Source of the DNA: Pseudohongiella acticola
Lineage (GTDB): Bacteria > Pseudomonadota > Gammaproteobacteria > Pseudomonadales > Pseudohongiellaceae
Reading direction: 5' to 3'
DNA: 64,000 bases
NCBI RefSeq assembly: GCF_001758195.1
Contig: NZ_MASR01000002.1
Location: forward strand, 310,001-374,000
In this document: piece after piece, positions 45,528 through 56,956 of the stretch
How positions within the stretch are numbered: the stretch's first letter is position 1
How the letters are laid out: each line of letters opens with the position of its first letter
Position numbers and translations under genes: made by a program
The notes under the pieces: generated by a model
Database searches by the model: none
The model's input: only the letters and a program-made list of their open reading frames with translations
Told to the model about the DNA's origin: nothing

Positions 45528-46724
45528 ATGTTTGACAGCCTCAACCCGCTACCAGCCGACCCCATTCTGGGGCTGATGGCGGCGCACCGAAGTGACAGCA
45601 ACCCACGTAAGATTGACCTGGGTGTGGGCGTATACAAAGATGAGCAGGGTAATACCCCAGTCATGCGGGCGGTCAAAAGCGCGGAAGCCAGATTATTGGC
45701 AGACCAGACCAGCAAGAGCTATGTCTCACCTGCCGGCCTGGCGACATTCAATACGCTGATTGCGTCACTGGTGCTGGGTGACGAGCTGACAAAGACGCTG
45801 GGCGATCGTCGGGTGACCTTTCAGACACCGGGTGGCTGCGGCGGCCTGCGCCTGGCTGCGGAATTTATCCAGAAAGTCAGACCCGCCAGCAAAATTCTGG
45901 TCAGCGACCCAACCTGGGCCAATCACGTACCCTTGCTGGGAGAGGCTGGCCTGCAAATAGAGACCTACCCCTACTACGACCACAAAAACCACGGTATCCG
46001 TTTCGATGCCATGATGGAGCGACTCAGCAAAGCCGCTGCCGGCGACCTGGTGCTACTGCATGGCTGCTGCCACAACCCATGTGGCGCTGACCTCAGCAAT
46101 GAGCAATGGCAGGCCGTGGCTGAGCTGGCACAGACCAACGGTTTTACGCCGTTCATTGACCTGGCATACCAGGGCCTTGGTGACGGCCTGGCCGAAGACA
46201 GTTATGGGGTACGTTTGCTGGCAGAGAAACTGCCAGAATTGATTGTGGTGAGTTCCTGTTCCAAGAATTTTGGACTCTACCGCGAACGAACAGGCTCCTT
46301 GACCGTTATTGCAGGCAGCTCCGAGGCCGCGCGGGCGTCAGCCAGTCAGATTGCAGCTACGGCACGGGCCATCTATTCCATGCCGCCGGATCATGGCGCC
46401 AGCGTGGTTGCCGAGATTCTGGCCGATGACACATTGAACAGTGACTGGGAGCTGGAACTGACGGAAGTACGCGAACGTATAAATGGCCTGCGCTCTGCTT
46501 TGGTGACCGAACTGGACAGACAGGGCATTGATCGCGATTTCAGTTTTATCGAACAGGAAAAAGGCATGTTCTCGTTCCTGGGCCTGAGCGTAGATCAGGT
46601 GCAAACCCTGATTAACCAGTACAGTATTTACCTGGTTGATTCGAGCCGCATCAATATCGCCGGCATCAATAGCAGTAATATTGAATACCTGGCTCAGAGC
46701 ATCGCCGAGGCAGTCAAGCGCTGA
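45528..46724 (+). CDS. Aspartate/aromatic amino acid aminotransferase
   Basis: This 398-residue class I PLP enzyme shows PLP-lysine Lys246 in SSCSKNFGLYRERTG, the LGVGVYKDEQG N-terminal motif, GCCHNPCGADL for substrate/PLP contacts, and a C-terminal SSRINIAGI carboxylate-binding Arg segment. It is of the AspC/TyrB subgroup; aspartate versus tyrosine preference cannot be read here. An AGGA ribosome binding site precedes the ATG. It could supply aspartate or complete aromatic amino acid synthesis, and a DAHP synthase gene is nearby on the other strand. Confidence 0.95.
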   Translation: MFDSLNPLPADPILGLMAAHRSDSNPRKIDLGVGVYKDEQGNTPVMRAVKSAEARLLADQTSKSYVSPAGLATFNTLIASLVLGDELTKTLGDRRVTFQTPGGCGGLRLAAEFIQKVRPASKILVSDPTWANHVPLLGEAGLQIETYPYYDHKNHGIRFDAMMERLSKAAAGDLVLLHGCCHNPCGADLSNEQWQAVAELAQTNGFTPFIDLAYQGLGDGLAEDSYGVRLLAEKLPELIVVSSCSKNFGLYRERTGSLTVIAGSSEAARASASQIAATARAIYSMPPDHGASVVAEILADDTLNSDWELELTEVRERINGLRSALVTELDRQGIDRDFSFIEQEKGMFSFLGLSVDQVQTLINQYSIYLVDSSRINIAGINSSNIEYLAQSIAEAVKR

Positions 46725-46747
46725 GCCTGACTGCCACCGGTCTGCGT

Positions 46748-47185
46748 TCAGACGCGAATGGTCAGTACATCACATTCGATGCCGTGTAACACCGCGTTGG
46801 CCGTGGAACCCAGCACTGCGCGCACCGGGCTGTGACCATGACTGCCAATAACCAGCAGATCGGTCCCCAGCTGTTCGCACAGCTTCTTGATTTCACTGGC
46901 CGGCTTACCGCGCAGAAAATGTAATTGCTGTGTCGGCACTGACGGCGATACAGCGGCCATTTTGGCGCGCATTTGAGTGGCAACCTGTTCCTGATGTTGC
47001 TTCTGTACTTTTTCGAAATCTGCCATATTGAGTTCGAAGGAATATCCGCCCACCAACGGCTCAAAGACCATCACAACATCCAGCTGGGCATGGTTGTCAG
47101 CGGCCATGCTCAATGCCCGGGTGATGATTTTGTCGGACTCTTCCGAGCCATCAACTGCGACAAGAACCTTTTTGTAATCCGTCAT
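46748..47185 (-). CDS. Universal stress protein (UspA family)
   Basis: This 145-residue cytoplasmic protein has the Usp fold. It starts KKVLVAVDGSEESDKIITRAL and ends with the ATP-binding signature GSHGHSPVRAVLGSTANAVL (G-2x-G-9x-G-S pattern), so it probably binds ATP. Such proteins promote survival during starvation or stress; their biochemical role is not settled. It lies downstream of the DAHP synthase gene on the same strand, separated by 100 bases with a small hairpin. Confidence 0.92.
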   Translation of the reverse strand: MTDYKKVLVAVDGSEESDKIITRALSMAADNHAQLDVVMVFEPLVGGYSFELNMADFEKVQKQHQEQVATQMRAKMAAVSPSVPTQQLHFLRGKPASEIKKLCEQLGTDLLVIGSHGHSPVRAVLGSTANAVLHGIECDVLTIRV

Positions 47186-47284
47186 AATTGACTCTCCTTT
47201 TATCTGAAATCGGTTTCAGGTCACTTCATCTTAGTCAATTGGCATGGTTCCGGCAATATCGCACCCCATGGCGGATGGCGGAGA

Positions 47285-48400
47285 TCAACCGCGCTTTCTG
47301 GTCGGCAACACCGATCGCAGCCGCGACGCCATCTCACGCAGCGCCACTTCCGTTGTCGGCCAGTCAATACAGGCATCAGTGATCGAGACTCCGTACTGAA
47401 TCTCTTCCAGATCGTCCGGTATGGGCTGATTGCCGGCATGAATGTTACTCTCCAGCATGACACCTACGATTGAATTATTGCCCGCTTCAATCTGTGCTGT
47501 CACATCCTGCAGCACATCCAGTTGTTTTTCGTATTGTTTGCGTGAGTTGCCGTGGCTGCAGTCAATCATGATATTTTCGGCAATGGAGGCCTTTCGCAAC
47601 TCTTGTTCACAGGCTGCGACAAAACTGGTTTCAAAATTGGGTTCTTTGCCGCCACGCAGGATGACATGGCAGTGCGGGTTACCGGAGGTCCGGAAGGCGG
47701 CCACTTTGCCCTCTTCAGTGACGCTGATGAAGGTGTTGATCGCCGACGCCGCACGAATGGCATTGACCGCCACTGACAGGCTGCCGTCCACATTGTTTTT
47801 GAAACCGACCGCCGACGAGATACCGCTGGCCAGCTTACGATGGGTCGGCGACTCCGTGGTGCGCGCTCCCACTGCAGTCCAGCTGACCAGGTCCTGCAGA
47901 TACTGGGGTGAAATCAGGTCCAGCGCTTCCACCGCTATCGGTAAACCCAGCGCATTGATGTCGAGCATGAGCTGGCGGCCAATGCGCAAGCCATGTTCAA
48001 TGCGATGGCTGCCATCCAGGTGCGGGTCGTAGATCAGCCCTTCCCAGCCGACGGTGGTGCGGGGCTTTTCAAAATACACGCGCATGACAATCAACAGCGT
48101 GTCTTTCAGTTCATCTGCCAACGGTTTAAGCAGACGGGCATAGTCCATCGCCACAGCAGTATCGTGTATGGAACAGGGACCCACAACAACGACCAGCCGG
48201 CTGTCTTTGCCATCCAGAATGCCTTTGACGCCGCGGTGGCCGCCCAGCACGGTTTCCAGGGCATCGCCTGTTAACGGCATCTCCCGCTTCAGTTGCGTCG
48301 GCTGAGGCAGCTCTTCGGCAGAAATAATGTGAAAATTATCAACTTCGTGTTTTGTTTTGGGCATTTTTATCAACTCACTCATTTTTCTTAGCTCACTCAT
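47285..48400 (-). CDS. 3-deoxy-7-phosphoheptulonate (DAHP) synthase, class I
   Basis: This protein of up to 371 residues condenses phosphoenolpyruvate and erythrose 4-phosphate in the first step of aromatic amino acid synthesis. The VVVGPCSIHD, FEKPRTTVGWEGLIYDPHLDGSH and DCSHGNSRK motifs are those of the AroF/AroG/AroH type. Metal and substrate residues are kept. Three in-frame ATGs (48400, 48382, 48364) each begin an 18-bp repeat unit, so the real start is uncertain; the shortest form (MPKTKHE) matches the family N-terminus best. Which feedback inhibitor applies cannot be read from the sequence. Confidence 0.95.
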   Translation of the reverse strand: MSELRKMSELIKMPKTKHEVDNFHIISAEELPQPTQLKREMPLTGDALETVLGGHRGVKGILDGKDSRLVVVVGPCSIHDTAVAMDYARLLKPLADELKDTLLIVMRVYFEKPRTTVGWEGLIYDPHLDGSHRIEHGLRIGRQLMLDINALGLPIAVEALDLISPQYLQDLVSWTAVGARTTESPTHRKLASGISSAVGFKNNVDGSLSVAVNAIRAASAINTFISVTEEGKVAAFRTSGNPHCHVILRGGKEPNFETSFVAACEQELRKASIAENIMIDCSHGNSRKQYEKQLDVLQDVTAQIEAGNNSIVGVMLESNIHAGNQPIPDDLEEIQYGVSITDACIDWPTTEVALREMASRLRSVLPTRKRG

Positions 48401-48418
48401 TTCTCTCAGCTCGCTAAA
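48365..48418 (-). repeat. 18-bp tandem repeat over the DAHP synthase start region
   Basis: Three 18-bp units lie head to tail on the minus strand. Two encode MSELRK and MSELIK and begin with ATG; the third, upstream, is a diverged copy (AGCGAGCTGAGAGAA). The unit contains a purine-rich GAG segment just ahead of the next ATG, so each copy resembles a ribosome binding site plus start codon. Confidence 0.85.
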
Positions 48419-48572
48419 CGGTCAGATTCTGTCGCCTGTTATACATTTATTCTGACAACAGCGAAAGCGGCCCGTCACCAAAGCCAACTGTCAATATTTA
48501 CAGGATGCCGGGGATACAGTACATTTCGATGCCGGCGCGAATGACAGGCATGGCTCTGAGGAATACAACGTC

Positions 48573-49136
48573 ATGAAAGCAAATGAACTGAAACGCGGCA
48601 TGATCATCGACATTGAAGGCGTGCCGCATCTGATACGCCAACTTGAAGGCAAAAGCCCGTCGTCTCGGGGCGGCGTCACCATGTACAAGGTGCGCTATAC
48701 CAATCTTGCCACTCAGCAAAAACTGGATGAAGCCTACAAAGGCGATGACGTGGTCAGGATCGCTGACTGTGTGCGCACGAATGTCCAGTATTCCTACCGC
48801 GAAGACGACACGCTGTACTTCATGAGTACCGACGACTACAGTCAGTACGGTATCAATGCAGAGCAGATCGAGGATGACATTCCCTTCCTGACCGACCAGC
48901 TTGACGGCATTACCGCGCTGATCATGGACGAGAGATTGTTGGGCATAGAATTACCACAATCAGTGGTCATGGAAATTGTCAGCACGCCGTCCAGCGGCGG
49001 CAGTGCTTCCGCAACTGCACGCCCCAAACCGGCTGTCCTGAACACGGGCCTGGAAATTCAGGTACCGGAATACCTGAGTAGCGGCGAGAAGATAAAAGTC
49101 AGCACCGTCACCGGCAAGTTTGTATCCCGCGCCTGA
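48573..49136 (+). CDS. efpL: Elongation factor P-like protein EfpL (YeiP)
   Basis: This 187-residue EF-P paralogue has KOW-type N-terminal, middle and C-terminal OB domains. The tip loop that reaches the ribosomal P-site is SPSSRGGVTMYKVR, with Arg32 where EF-P has a modified Lys; this Arg tip and the loop extension mark the YeiP/EfpL branch. EF-P family proteins rescue ribosomes stalled at difficult sequences such as polyproline. The C-terminal GLEIQVPEYLSSGEKIKVST motif is conserved. It is transcribed away from the DAHP synthase gene. Confidence 0.93.
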   Translation: MKANELKRGMIIDIEGVPHLIRQLEGKSPSSRGGVTMYKVRYTNLATQQKLDEAYKGDDVVRIADCVRTNVQYSYREDDTLYFMSTDDYSQYGINAEQIEDDIPFLTDQLDGITALIMDERLLGIELPQSVVMEIVSTPSSGGSASATARPKPAVLNTGLEIQVPEYLSSGEKIKVSTVTGKFVSRA

Positions 49137-49180
49137 GCGCGATGATTGTTTAAGCCAATGCACTAATCTGGAGAGAGAAC

Positions 49181-49969
49181 ATGATCAGAACCATTGCGAG
49201 ATCTCGTGTAAGAAAGTCCGGTAGTGCACTGCTGGCGGGTCTGGCCATGTCACTGACACTGGTCAATCCGTCAGCATGGGCGCAGGAAGATGATTTTGCC
49301 GATACCCGCAACAAGATTGAAATGGCCATGCAGGGTGCCACCCGAACACCGGCGGAAACCGCCCGCGATGAAATTGAACGCAAGCCAATAGAAACACTCG
49401 AATTTTTTGGTTTCCGTGAAGACATGCGAGTACTGGAACTGGTGCCCGGCGCCGGCTGGTATACCAAGATACTGGCGCCCTCGCTGCGCGGCAGCGGCAA
49501 ATTGTACGTTGCCATTGGCACCGATAACGTCGCTGAGCGCGTGCTCAATCAACCCGGTTTTGACGAAGTCGAAGTGCTGGCACTACCTGAAGGCATGACG
49601 CTGCGCGATCTGGCAGCGTTCGAATTTGATGTCAACGAGCTGGATCTGGTGCTGACTTTCCGCAACCTGCACAACATGAATTCACAAAGCCGGGCACACT
49701 TGAACGACGCCGTATTCAACAGTCTGCGCTCAGGCGGACTGTATGGGGTCATAGACCATACCCGTCGTCACCTGGAGCCTGACAACCGTGACAACGGCCG
49801 ACGTCTTGACCCGGTGCTGGTGATCAAGGAGATTCAGGCTGCCGGTTTTGAACTGGTCGACTTCAGCGACCTGCACGCCAGTGTTGCCGACAATCTGACG
49901 CTGGAAGTGGGGCACGAATACGTGACTGGTCGCACCGACCGCTTCACTCTGCTCTTTCGCAAGCCCTGA
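49181..49969 (+). CDS. Exported methyltransferase-fold protein
   Basis: This 262-residue protein combines a clear signal peptide (SALLAGLAMSLTLVNPSAWAQ, cleavage near residue 34) with a class I SAM-dependent methyltransferase fold. Motif I is VLELVPGAGWYTKIL, with further blocks ELDLVLTFRNLHNM and SLRSGGLYGVIDH. A cleaved signal puts the domain in the periplasm, where S-adenosylmethionine is not expected, so the fold may serve another purpose. A group of such exported predicted methyltransferases exists in proteobacteria; their function is unknown. A GGAGAG ribosome binding site precedes the ATG. Confidence 0.82.
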   Translation: MIRTIARSRVRKSGSALLAGLAMSLTLVNPSAWAQEDDFADTRNKIEMAMQGATRTPAETARDEIERKPIETLEFFGFREDMRVLELVPGAGWYTKILAPSLRGSGKLYVAIGTDNVAERVLNQPGFDEVEVLALPEGMTLRDLAAFEFDVNELDLVLTFRNLHNMNSQSRAHLNDAVFNSLRSGGLYGVIDHTRRHLEPDNRDNGRRLDPVLVIKEIQAAGFELVDFSDLHASVADNLTLEVGHEYVTGRTDRFTLLFRKP

Positions 49970-49982
49970 CCGGCGGCCCTGC

Positions 49983-51572
49983 TCAGGCCTGTCGTCGGAA
50001 GTCGGCAGGCCGCATGCCCAGTACCAGCAAGGTCAGCAGATACAATGCCATGCCACCAAAACACAGTATCGCCATTTGCGCGATGCGCTGCCAGGTACCC
50101 CAGTCCAGCCACTGCAGCCAATCGCCGGCGTAAAGCACCAGAAATACACTCATCACAGCATTGGCACACATCAGCCTGACCAGGAACGATACCCAGCCCG
50201 GCTGAAACTCAAACACACCTTCACGACGCAAGCCCCGGAACAGCAGACCGGCGTTCAGATAAGCGGCCAGTGACGTGGCCAGAGCCAGGCCCGTATGGGC
50301 CATGTCCAGCATAAATACCAGCACAATATTCATACCCATATTGGCCACCATGGCAATAATGCCAATGCGTACCGGCGTTCGCGTGTCATGACGTGAATAG
50401 AATCCGGGGGCAAAAATCTTGATGCACATAAATGCAATCAGCCCCAGCGAGTATGCCTGCAGACTGTAGGTCACCATGACCACGTCGCTGGCGGTGAAGT
50501 TGTCATTCTGAAACAGCGTGATGATCATCGGCTGAGCCAACAGCACCAACGCCAGACTGGCGGGCACCGCGATCAGCAGAATCAGCCGCAGCGCCCAGTC
50601 CAGCAGGGCGGCAAACTCCGCCTGGGAGCGCTCAGCGTGGCGCCGCGACAGGCTGGGCAGCACAACCGTTGCCACCGCAACAGCAAAAATCCCTAACGGC
50701 AAGTCCATCAGACGTTCGGAAAAATACAGCCAGGACACACTACCGGCGACCAGCAGGGAGGCAATAAAGGTGTCTAACAGAAGATTGATCTGACTGACAG
50801 AAACGCCGAACAATGCCGGAATCATCAATTTTATGATTCGGCGCACGCCCTCGTGGTCTTTCACCAGTCGCGGCCGGGGCATTAGTTGCAGGCGCACCAG
50901 AAATGGCAACTGAAACAGCAATTGTGCAATGCCCGCCATCAGTACACCCCACGCCAGCGCAATCTCCGGCTGTGAGAAGTAAGGACTGAGTAATAGCGCC
51001 GAAGCGATCAAAAACAGATTCAACAAAGCCGGGGTCAGCGCCGGTACCGCAAAGCGGTCATAACTGTTGAGGATAGAACCGGCAAATGCGGTCAGGGAGA
51101 TCAATAGCAGATACGGGAAGGTGATGCGCAGCATGTCGACAAACAGCGCAAATTTTACCGGATCTGCGGTGAACCCATAGGCGATGGGAACTGAAATCCA
51201 CGGTGCCGCCAGGATCACTACCGCCGTGATCAGCAGCAAGACGCTGCCCAGATAACCTGCCACGGCATTGATGAGCATCTGAACCTGCGCCAGCGAACGG
51301 GTGCTGCGATACTCCGACAGGACTGGTACAAAGGCTTGATTGAAGGCGCCTTCGGCAAACAGGCGGCGCAGGAAATTGGGGATTTTGAATGCCAGAAAAA
51401 ACGCGTCAGCGCCATCCCCGGGGCCAAACACGCGCGCCAACACGATATCCCGCACCAGGCCCAGAATCCGAGATACAAACGTCATGCTGCCGGTCACGGC
51501 GCTGGAGCGCAACAACCCCCGGCGGGGCCCGGGTGTTTCGGGCTGCTGGTTATCAGTCGTCTGGCTGGTCAA
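49983..51572 (-). CDS. murJ: Lipid II flippase MurJ
   Basis: This 529-residue polytopic inner-membrane protein (about 14 segments) of the MviN/MurJ family flips the peptidoglycan precursor lipid II to the periplasm. It shows the family start SSAVTGSMTFVSRILGLVRDIVLARVFG, the AFNQAFVPVLSEY segment and the charged cavity residues in the first helices. The place near rpsT is conserved in gammaproteobacteria; here an Nramp-like gene and dps intervene. Confidence 0.96.
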   Translation of the reverse strand: MTSQTTDNQQPETPGPRRGLLRSSAVTGSMTFVSRILGLVRDIVLARVFGPGDGADAFFLAFKIPNFLRRLFAEGAFNQAFVPVLSEYRSTRSLAQVQMLINAVAGYLGSVLLLITAVVILAAPWISVPIAYGFTADPVKFALFVDMLRITFPYLLLISLTAFAGSILNSYDRFAVPALTPALLNLFLIASALLLSPYFSQPEIALAWGVLMAGIAQLLFQLPFLVRLQLMPRPRLVKDHEGVRRIIKLMIPALFGVSVSQINLLLDTFIASLLVAGSVSWLYFSERLMDLPLGIFAVAVATVVLPSLSRRHAERSQAEFAALLDWALRLILLIAVPASLALVLLAQPMIITLFQNDNFTASDVVMVTYSLQAYSLGLIAFMCIKIFAPGFYSRHDTRTPVRIGIIAMVANMGMNIVLVFMLDMAHTGLALATSLAAYLNAGLLFRGLRREGVFEFQPGWVSFLVRLMCANAVMSVFLVLYAGDWLQWLDWGTWQRIAQMAILCFGGMALYLLTLLVLGMRPADFRRQA

Positions 51573-51695
51573 AATCTGCTCTCAATTGCCGGGGTCTGTA
51601 CCGGTGGCCTGCATTCCATTATGCTGCGCAAGGCGCATTATCGCACCATCCAGAAAAAATACGATATCAGAAGACGGGTTCACAATAAAAATATT

Positions 51696-52925
51696 ATGGA
51701 AAAATCAAGACTTATAGAGCGCTGGCGAGCCACCGGTCCCGGACTGGTGATGGCCGCTGCCGCCGTTGGTGCCTCCCACCTCGTTGCCTCCACCCAGTCA
51801 GGCGCCCTGTTCGGTTGGCAATTGCTGTGGCTGATCGTGCTGGTCAACGTTCTCAAGTATCCTTTTTTCCGTTTTGGCGTGCAATACACGCTCTGGAACA
51901 ACAAAAGCCTGGTTGAAGGCTATCAGGCCAAGGGCCGCGGCTGGCTGCTTGCGTTTACCGCACTGAACCTGATCGCCGCCGCGGTTAACACTGCGGGTGT
52001 GTTACTGCTGACTGCCAGCCTGCTGCAATATTTTATTCCCGGCAACCTGTCCCTGACCCTGCTCTGCCTGATTCTGCTGGCAATATGCCTGGTGATCCTG
52101 TTGGCCGGACATTACCGGGTGCTGGATGGGCTGTCGCGGGCACTGATGCTGGTATTGACCGTCTGTACCCTGATCGCCGTGGCCATCGCCTGGCAAAATG
52201 GCCCAATGGCACCGGCTGACTATGTCAGTCCGTCGCCCTGGCAGCTGTCGGCGCTGGCGTTTATTGTCGCCACCATGGGCTGGATGCCGGTCCCCATTGA
52301 GTTGTCGGCCATCAGCTCGATGTGGCTGCGATCAAAACAGAAGCTGACCCAGGTGTCTCTGTCAGACGGCCTGTTTGATTTTAATCTGGGATATGCCGTC
52401 GCGGTGATTCTGGCCGTTGTCTTTGTTGCACTCGGTGCCCTGTTGCAACATGGCACGGAACAGGAAATTGCCATGGCCGGCGCCGCGTTTGCACAGCAAC
52501 TGGTCGCCATGTATGCCAACACCATTGGCGACTGGGCTCGCCTGTTCATCGCCTTTATAGCGTTCATGTGTATGTTTGGCACCACGCTGGCGGTACTGGA
52601 CGGCTATGCCCGCACACTGGATGAGTCTTTTCACCTGTTGCGAGGAAGCAGCGGTGAGCGCCGCAGCGGGACGCTGACGGCATGGATCATGGGACAGGCA
52701 ACCGCGGGCATGGCGATTATTCTGTTCTTTCAGAGTGCGCTCAGTCCGATGCTGACCTTTGCCATGACACTGGCCTTCCTGACCACGCCGTTTTTTGCCT
52801 GGCTCAACTTCAGTCTGGTTCGGGGCAAGGGAATTTCGCTGGGGATGAGTGTCTGGGCCTGGATCGGCATGGTTTATCTGACGGCGTTCAGTCTGGTGTT
52901 TCTGGCCTGGTATTTGCTGTTCTGA
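51696..52925 (+). CDS. Divergent Nramp-family transporter
   Basis: This 409-residue membrane protein has about eleven hydrophobic segments and the general Nramp layout: GPGLVMAAAAVGASHLVASTQSGALFGWQLLW corresponds to the first helix and ATMGWMPVPIELSAISSMW to the sixth. The metal-binding DPGN motif of helix 1 is replaced (VGASHL), and the MPH motif of helix 6 reads MPVPIE, so canonical Mn/Fe coordination is not possible. The substrate is unknown. The frame extends 120 codons upstream, antisense to murJ; the ATG chosen starts at the recognisable N-terminus. Confidence 0.83.
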   Translation: MEKSRLIERWRATGPGLVMAAAAVGASHLVASTQSGALFGWQLLWLIVLVNVLKYPFFRFGVQYTLWNNKSLVEGYQAKGRGWLLAFTALNLIAAAVNTAGVLLLTASLLQYFIPGNLSLTLLCLILLAICLVILLAGHYRVLDGLSRALMLVLTVCTLIAVAIAWQNGPMAPADYVSPSPWQLSALAFIVATMGWMPVPIELSAISSMWLRSKQKLTQVSLSDGLFDFNLGYAVAVILAVVFVALGALLQHGTEQEIAMAGAAFAQQLVAMYANTIGDWARLFIAFIAFMCMFGTTLAVLDGYARTLDESFHLLRGSSGERRSGTLTAWIMGQATAGMAIILFFQSALSPMLTFAMTLAFLTTPFFAWLNFSLVRGKGISLGMSVWAWIGMVYLTAFSLVFLAWYLLF

Positions 52926-52982
52926 TCAATTTGTCGCTTACCGAACGGTGGTAGCAGCCAGCCCTTCCACTGTCAGTGGCGC

Positions 52983-53036
52983 CTCTACCTGCCGGGGGTG
53001 CCCGGAGCCGGGTCCGGGCACCCCCGGCAGGTAGAG
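52983..53036. repeat. Perfect 24-bp palindromic hairpin
   Basis: CTCTACCTGCCGGGGGTGCC (first 20 of 24 bases, 52983-53006) is exactly complementary to 53013-53036 around the 6-base loop GCCGGG. It is very GC-rich with no T-run on either side. It lies between the convergent Nramp-like and dps genes, near the 3' end of both. Confidence 0.95.
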
Positions 53037-53087
53037 ACATCAGCGTGATCACTTCGACGGGCTGGCTCTCACCCCATGGCGGTGTAA

Positions 53088-53558
53088 TTACTTGTTGATG
53101 GCGCGTAGCATCCAGGCAGTTTTCTCGTGAATGCGCATGCGGTCTGAGGCCATGGCTGACGTCGACTCGTCATCCGCGTCATTGGCCAGCTTCAGCACAT
53201 CGCGACAGGTTTTCACCACCTGCTCATGTCCATGGGTCAGCAGATCCACCATCTGCTTGGCATCCGGCACACCATCCACTTCTTCAATCGAACTCAGACG
53301 TGCGAACTCTTTGTAGGTGCCTGGCGCCGGCACGTCCAGCGTACGGATGCGCTCTGCGATATCGTCAACAGCGACGGCCAGCTCGGTGTAGTGCTCTTCG
53401 AACATCAGGTGCAGTTCACGAAACCTCGGACCTTCAACGTTCCAGTGGAAGTTGTGTGTCTGCAGATACAGCGTATATGAATCGGCCAGTAATCGTTTCA
53501 GCCCGTCCGCGACTTCAGTCCGATCAGCTTTGTTGATACCAATATCAATCTTACTCAT
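53088..53558 (-). CDS. dps: Dps family ferritin-like DNA-binding/iron-storage protein
   Basis: This 156-residue ferritin-like protein forms dodecamers that oxidise and store iron and protect DNA in starvation. The inter-subunit ferroxidase ligands are in [26 protein letters not shown] and [11 protein letters not shown]. There is no Lys-rich N-terminal tail, so DNA binding may be weak. The gene is convergent with the Nramp-like transporter, with the long palindrome between them. Confidence 0.95.
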   Translation of the reverse strand: MSKIDIGINKADRTEVADGLKRLLADSYTLYLQTHNFHWNVEGPRFRELHLMFEEHYTELAVAVDDIAERIRTLDVPAPGTYKEFARLSSIEEVDGVPDAKQMVDLLTHGHEQVVKTCRDVLKLANDADDESTSAMASDRMRIHEKTAWMLRAINK

Positions 53559-53698
53559 GGTTCAATACTCCTTTGGTTTCACCATAATGTGCTGGATAGC
53601 TTAACATACGTGCCAATTTACGACAGAGGGGCGATAATGGATCGAACTTGTGGCTTTCCCGGTGCTGCATTTTCTGTCATAGTTTATGCCACAGTGCC

Positions 53699-53727
53699 TT
53701 GACAGAAGACTGAATTATCGGCATAGT
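53699..53727 (+). promoter_or_regulatory. Sigma-70 promoter of rpsT
   Basis: TTGACA (53699-53704) and CATAGT (53722-53727) are 17 bases apart. The -35 is perfect. Transcription would begin about 45 bases before the rpsT start. Confidence 0.7.
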
Positions 53728-53777
53728 ACCGCGTCTTGAATTTTGCCACACGTTGACAGTATCGTAAGGAGCATCAG

Positions 53778-54044
53778 TTGGCCAACACCGTACAAGCCCG
53801 AAAGCGCGCACGTCAGAATGAAGTCGCTCGCCGCCACAACGCCAGTTTCCGTTCCATGGTTCGCACCTACATCAAAAAAGTAGTGACTGCGGTTCAGGAA
53901 GGCAACTATGACAACGCCACCGCCGCTTACAATCGCGCGGTACCGGTTATCGACCGTATGGCGGACAAAGGCATTATTCACAAGAATAAAGCTGCTCGTC
54001 ACAAGAGCCGTCTGAACGCTGCCATACTGGCACTGAAGGCGTAA
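53778..54044 (+). CDS. rpsT: 30S ribosomal protein S20
   Basis: This 88-residue basic protein has the S20 sequence ([42 protein letters not shown]). It binds 16S rRNA early in 30S assembly. The start is TTG, with AAGGA seven bases upstream; E. coli rpsT also starts with UUG, where the weak codon takes part in autoregulation by S20, so the same control is likely here. Confidence 0.97.
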   Translation: MANTVQARKRARQNEVARRHNASFRSMVRTYIKKVVTAVQEGNYDNATAAYNRAVPVIDRMADKGIIHKNKAARHKSRLNAAILALKA

Positions 54045-54167
54045 AACGTCGCGGCGTCCGGCAGCCGTCGGACACTGTTGCCCGAACGAAAGCCGACTCT
54101 ACTAGAGCTTTCGCGCGCCTGGTTTGTCATGAGTACAAACTTGTTATGCACACAAAATTGCTATGCA

Positions 54168-54203
54168 CATAAAAAAAGCCGGTTTCGACCGGCTTTTTTT
54201 ATG
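54168..54203. terminator. Bidirectional terminator between rpsT and proB
   Basis: AAAAAAAGCCGG-TTTCGA-CCGGCTTTTTTT, a perfect 12-bp stem with flanking A- and T-runs, serves both convergent genes. Confidence 0.93.
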
Positions 54204-54241
54204 CTCCACACTCAAGTTTCAACACTGCCATTGGCAACCTG

Positions 54242-56599
<2,358 letters not shown>

Positions 56600-56664
56600 A
56601 CTGATCACATCACCGCATTGGCAACCCTGCTCGCAGGAGCCGGGAATACCGGGTCAGCAGACCC

Positions 56665-56922
56665 TCAGGCCTCTACGATGCTGACGAATTTGCGGTTGTT
56701 CGGACCTTTTACTTCAAACAGTACACGACCGTGTGCCTTGGCAAACAGTGTGTGATCTTTACCAATACCGACATTGGTGCCGGCGTGGAAGCGTGTACCA
56801 CGCTGACGAACAATGATGTTACCAGCCAGAACCTGCTCGCCGCCGAATCGTTTTACACCCAGTCGTTTGGATATCGAATCGCGACCGTTACTGGTACTAC
56901 CGCCTGCTTTTTTATGTGCCAT
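56665..56922 (-). CDS. rpmA: 50S ribosomal protein L27
   Basis: This 85-residue protein starts [28 protein letters not shown], the typical L27 N-terminus that reaches the peptidyl-transferase centre. There is no cleavable N-terminal extension of the Firmicutes kind. It follows rplU on the same strand, 34 bases away. Confidence 0.98.
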   Translation of the reverse strand: MAHKKAGGSTSNGRDSISKRLGVKRFGGEQVLAGNIIVRQRGTRFHAGTNVGIGKDHTLFAKAHGRVLFEVKGPNNRKFVSIVEA

Positions 56923-56956
56923 GATCTACTCCCGGGCTGACTCAGCCCCTTAATAC

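Noticed and set aside
47204-47219. Hairpin CTGAAA-TCGG-TTTCAG between the DAHP synthase and universal stress protein genes
   Set aside because: Only 6 bp with no T-run on the relevant strand; too weak to call a terminator.
51336-51695. N-terminal extension of the Nramp-like frame
   Set aside because: It is antisense to the murJ 5' end and does not resemble any Nramp N-terminus.
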